7,320 bases of DNA from Acidobacteriota bacterium (GTDB lineage: Bacteria > Acidobacteriota > Blastocatellia > Pyrinomonadales > Pyrinomonadaceae). Of the stretch, positions 1 to 5,673 are shown piece by piece. Where the stretch lies: positions 1 through 7,320 of the forward strand of contig JAEZJR010000107.1 in assembly GCA_023415725.1 (NCBI GenBank), written 5' to 3'. A program made the position numbers and the translations under genes. Under the pieces are notes generated by a model. It worked only from the letters and a program-made list of their open reading frames with translations, did no database searches and had not been told where the DNA came from. Numbering within the stretch: the first letter of the stretch is position 1; the number at the start of each line of letters is the position of its first letter.

Positions 1-6
1 AATTAT

Positions 7-18
7 ATGTTGCAACAT
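7..18. promoter_or_regulatory. Perfect 12-bp palindrome, candidate operator
   Basis: ATGTTGCAACAT is a perfect inverted repeat with no spacer. It covers the -35-like TTGCAA (10-15) of the rightward promoter, where a bound dimeric repressor would block RNA polymerase. A TATAAT word on the minus strand (7 to 2) touches its other side, but no matching -35 was found for it. The palindrome is seen directly; the operator role is inferred and the binding protein is unknown. Confidence 0.4.
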
Positions 19-36
19 TCAAATCTATGCTATACT
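10..36 (+). promoter_or_regulatory. Extended -10 promoter reading rightward
   Basis: The -10 element TATACT (31-36) matches TATAAT at five of six positions. It is preceded by TGC (28-30), the extended -10 TGn signature. A -35-like TTGCAA (10-15, four of six matches to TTGACA) lies 15 nt upstream; this is short, but tolerable when an extended -10 is present. Transcription would start near 42-44, exactly at the base of a predicted hairpin. No open reading frame with a start codon follows before the terminator at 82-120, so the product would be a short RNA. Confidence 0.45.
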
Positions 37-42
37 GAAGAA

Positions 43-121
43 CCGTTTGGCGAGTTAGGCAAAAGGCGTCGAACGAAAAGAGATCCGCCGGTGTTTCGGG
101 AACCCGGCGGATCGTTTTTTA
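43..121 (+). ncRNA. Candidate small structured RNA
   Basis: Downstream of the extended -10 promoter, the sequence folds into two successive hairpins. The first pairs 44-52 with 67-75 (nine pairs, two of them G-U), leaving a 14-nt loop with an A-rich centre. A short A-rich linker follows. The second is the terminator hairpin 82-91/104-113, followed by T6 at 115-120. The RNA would be about 78 nt. No ATG or GTG frame of useful length lies inside it, and I do not recognise it as a known riboswitch or sRNA family. It converges on the trp operon and ends at the same terminator, so slight read-through would produce antisense RNA to the 3' end of the DAHP synthase gene. The promoter and hairpins are seen; the existence of the RNA is inferred. 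Confidence 0.35.
82..120. terminator. Intrinsic terminator, probably bidirectional
   Basis: A perfect 10-bp GC-rich stem, GATCCGCCGG (82-91) with CCGGCGGATC (104-113), encloses a 12-nt loop that can add three further pairs (93-95 with 101-103). On the plus strand it is followed by T6 (115-120), a textbook Rho-independent terminator. On the minus strand it starts 9 nt after the DAHP synthase stop codon and is followed by a weaker U-tract (UCUUUUC). It therefore ends the trp operon and also any rightward transcript from the promoter at 10-36. Confidence 0.85.
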
Positions 122-122
122 T

Positions 123-1175
123 TTAAATTGCTAACTCCTGCAGATTCAAAGTATTAGCTTCGTTGAATTCCGGGTTCATCGCATTATGGATCGCCCTTAC
201 CTGCTCCAAAAGCTGCTGATATTGGGACGGCGTAAGGGCCTGGGCCCCATCGCACAAAGCTTCCTCCGGGCAAGGGTGGACCTCGATGATAAGCCCGTCC
301 GCGCCGACCGCGACGCCTGCTCGGGCTAGGGGTTCGACCATGTAGTTGTGCCCGGAAGCATGGGATGGGTCGATGATCACGGGCAGGTGGGAGAGCCGGC
401 GTATCGCGGGTACGATCGATACATCGAGCGTGTTGCGGGCATGATCGCAGAATGTTCTGATCCCTCGCTCGCAAAGGATCACATCGTAATTACCCTCGGC
501 CATGATGTATTCGGCGGCGAGCAGGAATTCATCTAGCGTTGCCGAGAGTCCGCGTTTCAACAATACCGGCTTACGGGTCTGCCCGACATACTTGAGCAGA
601 GAGAAGTTCTGCATATTGCGGGCGCCGATCTGGATGCAGTCGCCGTACTTCTCAACGAGGTCGACGCCGCGCTCGTCCATCGCTTCTGTGATGATGTTGA
701 GTCCGAAGCGGTCGCGAACGTCGGCGAGGATCTTTAGTCCATCTTCGCCTTTGCCTTGGAAAGCGTAAGGGGAAGTGCGCGGCTTAAAGGCTCCACCACG
801 AAAAAACTTCGCCCCACTTGCCGCTACTACCTCAGCAGCCTTGAAGACCTGGTCGGCAGATTCGACAGCGCAGGGGCCGGCGATCATCGCGAGGGTGCCA
901 TCGCCGATATAAGCATTTCCAACCTGGATCGCCGACTTTTCGGGGCGAAGGTCCTTGGAGATGAGCTTGTACGGTTTGGTGACGCGTATTGCATCGGCAA
1001 CACCGGGGAGATTCTCGAAATGTGTTGGGTCAACGGAACCTTTGTTGCCGGTAATTCCGATAGCGGTCCGCGTTTCTCCGGGGAGGGCGTGTCCGCGAAA
1101 ACCAAGTTTGTCGATCACTTCGATCACCCGATCGATATCGGTCTGGGAGGCGTCGGGTTTCATTACGATTAACAT
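123..1175 (-). CDS. aroF: DAHP synthase (type I-beta, with N-terminal FL regulatory domain)
   Basis: 3-deoxy-D-arabino-heptulosonate-7-phosphate synthase condenses phosphoenolpyruvate with erythrose-4-phosphate, the entry step of the shikimate pathway, in the cytoplasm. The protein has 350 residues. Residues 1-70 match the ferredoxin-like regulatory domain known from the Thermotoga maritima enzyme, where it mediates feedback inhibition by tyrosine and phenylalanine. The TIM-barrel follows, with GPCAVES (100-106), RGGAFKPRTSP (126-136), QIGARN (182-187), LLKRG (205-209) and DPSH (269-272). The four metal ligands known in T. maritima (Cys102, His272, Glu298, Asp309) fall at identical numbers here. 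The ATG has a good AGGA site 5 nt upstream and aligns with the family N-terminus. It is the last gene of the trp operon, 36 nt after trpA. The function is secure; the symbol follows Thermotoga/Bacillus-like usage and could equally be aroA or aroG. Confidence 0.96.
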   Translation of the reverse strand: MLIVMKPDASQTDIDRVIEVIDKLGFRGHALPGETRTAIGITGNKGSVDPTHFENLPGVADAIRVTKPYKLISKDLRPEKSAIQVGNAYIGDGTLAMIAGPCAVESADQVFKAAEVVAASGAKFFRGGAFKPRTSPYAFQGKGEDGLKILADVRDRFGLNIITEAMDERGVDLVEKYGDCIQIGARNMQNFSLLKYVGQTRKPVLLKRGLSATLDEFLLAAEYIMAEGNYDVILCERGIRTFCDHARNTLDVSIVPAIRRLSHLPVIIDPSHASGHNYMVEPLARAGVAVGADGLIIEVHPCPEEALCDGAQALTPSQYQQLLEQVRAIHNAMNPEFNEANTLNLQELAI

Positions 1176-1179
1176 AGAG

Positions 1180-1186
1180 ATCCTTT
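1180..1186 (-). promoter_or_regulatory. Ribosome binding site of the DAHP synthase gene
   Basis: AAAGGAT on the minus strand, with its AGGA core 5 nt before the ATG at 1175. It supports independent initiation of this gene after the 36-nt gap behind trpA and fixes the start in favour of the downstream in-frame ATG at codon 5. Confidence 0.65.
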
Positions 1187-1211
1187 CTGCAACTACAACA
1201 AAACTAAAACT

Positions 1212-2024
1212 CTAGATTTCCGCGGGCTCGTTTGCAACCGCAGGTAGAAGGGCACGAACGAAATCGGTTACTCGTTCGACAGTGTTTCCATCAGATATCG
1301 AACGCTCGATCTCAGCAACGATCGCGGAACCGACAATTGCAGCATCGGCATAACGCCAGACGTCTTCGATCTGTTGACGGGTGGAAATTCCAAATCCGAC
1401 GGCGATGGGGAGATCCGTGTAACGTCGGGCTCGGACGACCAGTTCCTCGGCCACTGAACTCGTTTCATCTTGGGCTCCGGTGACGCCGGCCCTTGAGACC
1501 GCATAAAGGAAACCGCTGGCTCCAGCAGCGATGCGCTCGAGCCTTTCATCAGTCGTCGTTGGAGCGATAAGAGAGATGAGATCGAGGCCATGACTGCCCA
1601 GGACTTGTGCGATGACAAACGCGACTTCATCGACGGCATCAGTAACGAGGACGCCGTCGACCCCGGCGTCTCTCGCGTCGGCTGCGAGCCGCTCGATCCC
1701 GTGCCTGTAGAGCGGGTTGAGATAGCTGAACAAAACTATCGGCACTTCTGATTCCCGGCGAATATCTCGTACATATTGAAGGATATCGCCGAGTTTAACG
1801 CCCTGTTCCAAAGCGCGCTGCGCAGAAGCCTGAATTGTTGGGCCGTCAGCCATTGGATCGGTGAACGGCACACCGAGTTCGATGATATCTGCTCCTTCCC
1901 GCGCGAGGGCGAGAACGATCTCTTTGGATGTCGCGAGGTCGGGGTCGCCGGCGGATACGAACGGGATAAATCCACGGCGACCCGCTGCTTTTATGTTTTC
2001 GAACGTTTTGGAGATTCGACTCAT
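1212..2024 (-). CDS. trpA: Tryptophan synthase alpha subunit
   Basis: The alpha subunit cleaves indole-3-glycerol phosphate to indole and glyceraldehyde-3-phosphate and passes indole through a tunnel to TrpB. The 270-residue length is normal. Catalytic Glu49 lies in IELGVPF (48-54) and Asp60 in DPMADGP (56-62), at the same numbers as in enteric TrpA. VSRAGVTG (176-183) forms the active-site loop and GFGIST (210-215) the phosphate-binding region. One local oddity: the segment normally reading like V-x-D-x-P-x-E-E is VTDAVDEV (127-134), with the usual proline replaced. The gene starts 26 nt after the trpB stop. No Shine-Dalgarno sequence is visible before its ATG, so expression may rely on ribosomes finishing trpB. 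Confidence 0.97.
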   Translation of the reverse strand: MSRISKTFENIKAAGRRGFIPFVSAGDPDLATSKEIVLALAREGADIIELGVPFTDPMADGPTIQASAQRALEQGVKLGDILQYVRDIRRESEVPIVLFSYLNPLYRHGIERLAADARDAGVDGVLVTDAVDEVAFVIAQVLGSHGLDLISLIAPTTTDERLERIAAGASGFLYAVSRAGVTGAQDETSSVAEELVVRARRYTDLPIAVGFGISTRQQIEDVWRYADAAIVGSAIVAEIERSISDGNTVERVTDFVRALLPAVANEPAEI

Positions 2025-2050
2025 TCTGGGATCGCGGCGGGTGCGTGCCG

Positions 2051-3250
2051 TTATATTTGATTCCTAAGCATTTCCGCCACGGTGCTTACGTCCTTGTCGC
2101 CGCGGCCCGAAAGGTTAACGATGATCACCGAATCGCGAGGCAGGGACGGTGCGGTTTTGAATACCTGGGCGATCGCGTGGGCGGATTCGAGGGCCGGAAT
2201 TATTCCCTCGGTTTCGGAGAGAAATCGAAACGCCTCGAGGGCTTCGTCGTCCGTGACGCTTGTGTATTCTACGCGGCTTGTATCATGCAAATATGCGTGT
2301 TCGGGCCCTATTGAAGCGTAATCCAAGCCTGCAGAAACTGAATGGGTTGCGGCGACCTGGCCGAATTTGTCTTGAAGCAGGTAACTCTTCGTTCCCTGAA
2401 GTATGCCGACTGAAGCCCCAGCGATGAACCGGGCAGCATGTTGGCCCAGCTCGTCGCCTCTACCGCCCGCCTCGACGCCGATCATCTTCACCTTTTCATC
2501 ATTAAGAAATTCGTGAAACAGCCCGATCGAGTTTGAACCGCCGCCAACGCACGCTATTAGAAGATCAGGAGGTCGGCCTTCCTTTTCGAGCACCTGCTGA
2601 CGGGCTTCGCGGCCGATGATGCTTTGGAAGTCTCGGACCATCAGTGGATAGGGATGCGGGCCCAGTGCGGAGCCGAGCAGGTAATAGGTCGTTTCGACGT
2701 TGGTGACCCAATCTCGGAGTGCCTCGTTTATTGCGTCCTTAAGTGTCCGTGATCCTGAATCGACGCCGCGGACGTCAGCTCCCAAAAGCCGCATCCGGAA
2801 CACATTTAATTCCTGTCGGCGCATGTCTTCGGTGCCCATGTAGATCACGCATTCAAGGCCGAATCGGGCGCAGACTGTCGCGGTAGCGACGCCGTGTTGG
2901 CCTGCTCCGGTTTCGGCAATGATCCGTCTTTTGCCCATTCGACGAGCCAATAGGATCTGCCCGACGCAGTTGTTTATCTTATGTGCACCGGTGTGGTTTA
3001 GGTCCTCGCGTTTAAGATAGATCTTCGCACCGCCCAAATTCTCGGTTAAGCGCTCCGCAAAATAGAGCGGGCTTGGTCGGCCGACGAAGTCCGTTAACAA
3101 GGCGTCGTACTCGGCCCGAGAGGCCGTGTCGTCGCGGTATGTAAAGTACGCCTCCCGGAGCTCGTCCAAAGGCGCGACGAGAGTTTCCGGAACGTAACGT
3201 CCTCCATATTCACCCCAATACCCAAACTCATTCGGCTCGTAGCTGTTCAT
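2051..3250 (-). CDS. trpB: Tryptophan synthase beta subunit
   Basis: This pyridoxal-phosphate enzyme joins indole with L-serine to make L-tryptophan, in an alpha2-beta2 complex with TrpA. It is 399 residues long, typical of the TrpB1 class that pairs with TrpA. The cofactor lysine is Lys91 in HTGAHKINN (86-94). The catalytic glutamate is Glu113 in AETGAGQHG (112-120). GGGSNSIG (236-243) binds the cofactor phosphate, and SGRGDKD (381-387) holds the serine facing the pyridine nitrogen. N-terminal FGYWGEYGGRYVPETL (9-24) is the classic TrpB opening. The start overlaps the trpF stop by 4 nt (ATGA), which implies translational coupling. An AGGAG sits 12 nt upstream, rather far for a good site. Confidence 0.98.
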   Translation of the reverse strand: MNSYEPNEFGYWGEYGGRYVPETLVAPLDELREAYFTYRDDTASRAEYDALLTDFVGRPSPLYFAERLTENLGGAKIYLKREDLNHTGAHKINNCVGQILLARRMGKRRIIAETGAGQHGVATATVCARFGLECVIYMGTEDMRRQELNVFRMRLLGADVRGVDSGSRTLKDAINEALRDWVTNVETTYYLLGSALGPHPYPLMVRDFQSIIGREARQQVLEKEGRPPDLLIACVGGGSNSIGLFHEFLNDEKVKMIGVEAGGRGDELGQHAARFIAGASVGILQGTKSYLLQDKFGQVAATHSVSAGLDYASIGPEHAYLHDTSRVEYTSVTDDEALEAFRFLSETEGIIPALESAHAIAQVFKTAPSLPRDSVIIVNLSGRGDKDVSTVAEMLRNQI

Positions 3251-3873
3251 GCTTGTTTCGCGCTCCTGATGAACGCCTCCACTTTTACTGGGTCTTTTCT
3301 CCCAGGAGCTGATTCGACGCCGCTGGCTACGTCGACCGCGAATGGTCGGACAAAACGGACAGCCTCAGCCACGTTCTCCGGGTCGAGGCCGCCGGCGAGG
3401 TAAGTGGGCACTCCAAGTCGTATCGCGGAAACTGCCTTGTCCCAATCAAAACTATTTCCCGTGCCTCCGAACTCGCCTTCGGTATAGGCATCGAGTAAGA
3501 TCGCGTCCAACTTGAAATCCGATATGTAGGAAGCATCGAAGTCCTCCGAAACTCTGAATGCTTTGATTATCGGGGTCCTCGTTTCGTGTCGAAGTTCAGA
3601 CACAAAACCGTGCGCTTCGACGCCATGCAGCTGAATTACATCGATCCGGGAAGTGTTCACTGTATCTAATATTTCTTCAATACTTGCGTTGACAAAAACT
3701 CCAAATTTTGGAATTTGGCTGTTTATTTGTTCGATGATCGACCTGGCCTCGCTCGTTTTGATGAACCGTTTGCTCTTCTCGTAAAAATTGAATCCGATCG
3801 CATCCGCGCCGAATTTAACGCAAATCAATGCGTCCTCGAGGTTTGTGACACCGCAGATCTTAACCTTTGCCAT
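3247..3873 (-). CDS. trpF: Phosphoribosylanthranilate isomerase
   Basis: TrpF performs the Amadori rearrangement of N-(5'-phosphoribosyl)anthranilate to CdRP, the fourth reaction from chorismate in this branch counting anthranilate synthase as first but third in most schemes. It is a single-domain TIM barrel of 208 residues, normal for a stand-alone TrpF. The general base is Cys7 in KICG (5-8) and the general acid Asp128 in LLDAY (126-130). Phosphate-binding motifs GGTG (136-139), LAGGL (159-163) and DVASGVE (181-187) are present. It overlaps the trpC 3' end by 14 nt and has its own strong GAGGAGG site inside trpC, so it probably initiates efficiently by itself. It is not fused to TrpC, unlike in enteric bacteria. 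A local AT-rich patch near 3660-3730 is discussed in the findings. Confidence 0.97.
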   Translation of the reverse strand: MAKVKICGVTNLEDALICVKFGADAIGFNFYEKSKRFIKTSEARSIIEQINSQIPKFGVFVNASIEEILDTVNTSRIDVIQLHGVEAHGFVSELRHETRTPIIKAFRVSEDFDASYISDFKLDAILLDAYTEGEFGGTGNSFDWDKAVSAIRLGVPTYLAGGLDPENVAEAVRFVRPFAVDVASGVESAPGRKDPVKVEAFIRSAKQA

Positions 3874-4657
3874 TGAGCCTCCTCAATTCAGCTTCAGGAT
3901 CGCCACTGCGCATGAGGGTTTCGCCGATAAGAAAACCTGAGTAGCCGAGGTCGCGCAGTTCCGATATTTGGTTCGGGGAACTGATCCCACTTTCTGTCAC
4001 CATTACCGAGCTCGTGTGCACATGTCGGATGAGTTCGCGTGAAATGTCGAGCGAAACGCCGAATGAGTGCAGATCTCGATTGTTAACTCCGATCAGTTTG
4101 GACCCACCTTTAATACGGTCAAGTTCCTCAAGCGTGTGAACCTCTATAAGTGCATCCATTCCGAGCTCATCCTCGGCGAGAGCCTCGAGGTCACGAAGCT
4201 GCGTGTCGCTTAGCATTGCAGCGATTAGTAATATCGCGTCCGCCCCGACCGCTGCGGCCTCATATACCTGGAACGGGTCGAAGATGAAGTCTTTACGAAG
4301 GATCGGTATATCGACCGCTGAACGGACGGCGACCAGGTCATCCAGAGAGCCTTTGAAATTGTCCTCCTCCGTCAGCACCGAGATGGCCGCTGCCCCGCCA
4401 GATCGATATGCCTCTGCAACTTCTGCCGGCGCCAGCTGTTCGTTAATTGTTCCTTTGGACGGCGAAGCCTTTTTATACTCGGCGATGATATTGATACTCG
4501 ATCTGTTGGCGAGAGCCTGACGCAATCGATGGGGGGGAGCATCCGCATTTGCAGCCGCGGCACGTTCCTTTAATAGACCGGGTTCGACCGCCAGTTTCGC
4601 TGCCTCGACACGTTGGCGTTTAATCTCAACTATCTTTTCGAGGATAGTGCCTTTCAT
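3860..4657 (-). CDS. trpC: Indole-3-glycerol phosphate synthase
   Basis: TrpC closes the indole ring, converting CdRP to indole-3-glycerol phosphate with loss of CO2 and water. The 265-residue TIM barrel is of normal length and monofunctional. The catalytic set known from the Sulfolobus enzyme is complete and evenly offset: Glu60 and Lys62 in IIAEYKKASPSKG (57-69), Lys122 in LRKDF (120-124), Glu172 in IEVHTLEEL (171-179), Asn192 in GVNNRDL (190-196), and Glu222-Ser223 in VTESGI (220-225). The ATG overlaps the trpD stop by 4 nt (ATGA), indicating coupling. Only a poor GGAA lies about 12 nt upstream, so re-initiation by ribosomes leaving trpD is likely. Confidence 0.98.
   Translation of the reverse strand: MKGTILEKIVEIKRQRVEAAKLAVEPGLLKERAAAANADAPPHRLRQALANRSSINIIAEYKKASPSKGTINEQLAPAEVAEAYRSGGAAAISVLTEEDNFKGSLDDLVAVRSAVDIPILRKDFIFDPFQVYEAAAVGADAILLIAAMLSDTQLRDLEALAEDELGMDALIEVHTLEELDRIKGGSKLIGVNNRDLHSFGVSLDISRELIRHVHTSSVMVTESGISSPNQISELRDLGYSGFLIGETLMRSGDPEAELRRLNGKG
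3878..3884 (-). promoter_or_regulatory. Strong ribosome binding site of trpF
   Basis: GAGGAGG on the minus strand, 4 nt before the trpF ATG at 3873 and inside the last codons of trpC. It is the strongest Shine-Dalgarno sequence in the operon and confirms the start that overlaps trpC by 14 nt. Confidence 0.75.
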
Positions 4658-5673
4658 ACCGTTATCAATTCCGCGAGTTCCATCAGTTTAGCGTGTGCCC
4701 TGCCGGAATCCAGACTTTCGCTGGCAAGCGCTGCGGCATCCTCAGGCGTTGGGGCAGCCCCGGCGATGAACAGGGCTGCCGCCGCGTTTAGTAACACAAT
4801 AGACTCCGCAGACTCGTCGTGAGGCCTTCCCAAAAGCACGTTACGGATCATTTGCGCACTATGGGCGGGATCGTCAGAGCGAAGCCGGTTTGAGGTGGAT
4901 CGCCCCATTTCAAAATACTCAGGATGGATCTCAAACGTGCGGACACCGCCGTTCACCTCGGCAACAAACGTTTTTCCACTGATCGCGATCTCATCGAGGC
5001 CGTTCTCGCCGAAGACCACCCATGAGCGTGTCGTTCCCAATCGGCACAATGCCTCGGCCATTTTTGGAACTAGCCTCTCCTCCCAAACCCCGATCAACTG
5101 GTGCGTAGCCGACGCCGGATTACACAGAGGTCCTACGCAGTTGAAAATGGTAGGGAAGCCGAGCCCTCGACGGACTTTCGCAAGCGTCGGGGAAAGACGG
5201 TGATAGTTTGGCGCGAACAAGAAACAAATGCCGACCTCGTTGAGGCACCGTTCCGCTATTTGCGGGGCCACCGCCGGGTCGATCCCGAGTTCCGAAAGAA
5301 CATCCGAGCTTCCGGAATTGCTGGTTGCGGCCTTGTTTCCGTGCTTAGCAACCGGCAATCCGGCGCCAGCGACTACGAAAGATGCGGCCGTCGATACGTT
5401 GAAGGTCTTCGCTTTGCTCCCACCGGTTCCCACTATGTCTGCGATTCGATCATGATTAGAATTAACTCGGTTCATTCGGTCACGCATGATCTTTGCAAAC
5501 TCGTAGATCTCGTCTGATTCGATGCCTTTTCGATGCCACGCAGTAAGAACCTTGGCGATCACTGATATATCGGACTCAGAGATCAATGCGTCTAAAACGG
5601 CTTCAGCGTCCGACGGGGCAAGTTCGTACCCCTTGTCGAACCGCTCGATCGTTTTTTGGAGGATCGAGATCAT
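4654..5673 (-). CDS. trpD: Anthranilate phosphoribosyltransferase
   Basis: TrpD transfers the phosphoribosyl group of PRPP to anthranilate. It is a 339-residue stand-alone enzyme with a helical N-terminal domain (about 1-70) and the type III phosphoribosyltransferase fold. The glycine-rich PRPP loop is GTGGSKAKTFNVST (82-95). KHGN (110-113), SGSSDVL (120-126) and the Mg-binding GLDEI (225-229) follow, with TIFNCVGPLCNPA (175-187) matching the usual TIFNLLGPLTNPA. One deviation: the residue after GTGG is Ser86, where most family members have Asp. The gene begins at TAATG, sharing one base with the trpE stop, and has its own AGGAGG. There is no trpG between trpE and trpD and no fused amidotransferase domain as in enteric TrpGD. 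Confidence 0.97.
   Translation of the reverse strand: MISILQKTIERFDKGYELAPSDAEAVLDALISESDISVIAKVLTAWHRKGIESDEIYEFAKIMRDRMNRVNSNHDRIADIVGTGGSKAKTFNVSTAASFVVAGAGLPVAKHGNKAATSNSGSSDVLSELGIDPAVAPQIAERCLNEVGICFLFAPNYHRLSPTLAKVRRGLGFPTIFNCVGPLCNPASATHQLIGVWEERLVPKMAEALCRLGTTRSWVVFGENGLDEIAISGKTFVAEVNGGVRTFEIHPEYFEMGRSTSNRLRSDDPAHSAQMIRNVLLGRPHDESAESIVLLNAAAALFIAGAAPTPEDAAALASESLDSGRAHAKLMELAELITV

Noticed and set aside
1..126. Plus-strand frame 1 is open from the window edge to a TAA at 124, with an ATG at 7
   Set aside because: It would run through the terminator hairpin and its T-tract, its ATG precedes the predicted transcription start, no ribosome site is seen, and 41 open codons can occur by chance.
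1110..1140. Run of GATCGA/CGATCA repeats near the 5' end of the DAHP synthase gene
   Set aside because: It is explained by the codons for a D/V/I/E-rich helix (D-I-D-R-V-I-E-V-I-D) in a conserved protein region.
756..1172. Long plus-strand open frames opposite the DAHP synthase gene (and similar ones opposite trpA, trpB, trpD and trpE)
   Set aside because: They are antisense shadows of well-conserved minus-strand genes, with no recognisable domains or start signals.
2169..2176. GCGATCGC, the HIP1 octamer abundant in many cyanobacteria
   Set aside because: Only this copy was noticed in 7.3 kb, so it is not evidence for a cyanobacterial origin.
3689..3694. Consensus TTGACA on the plus strand inside trpF
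   Set aside because: The expected -10 position 17 nt downstream reads AATTTG, and no plus-strand gene follows.
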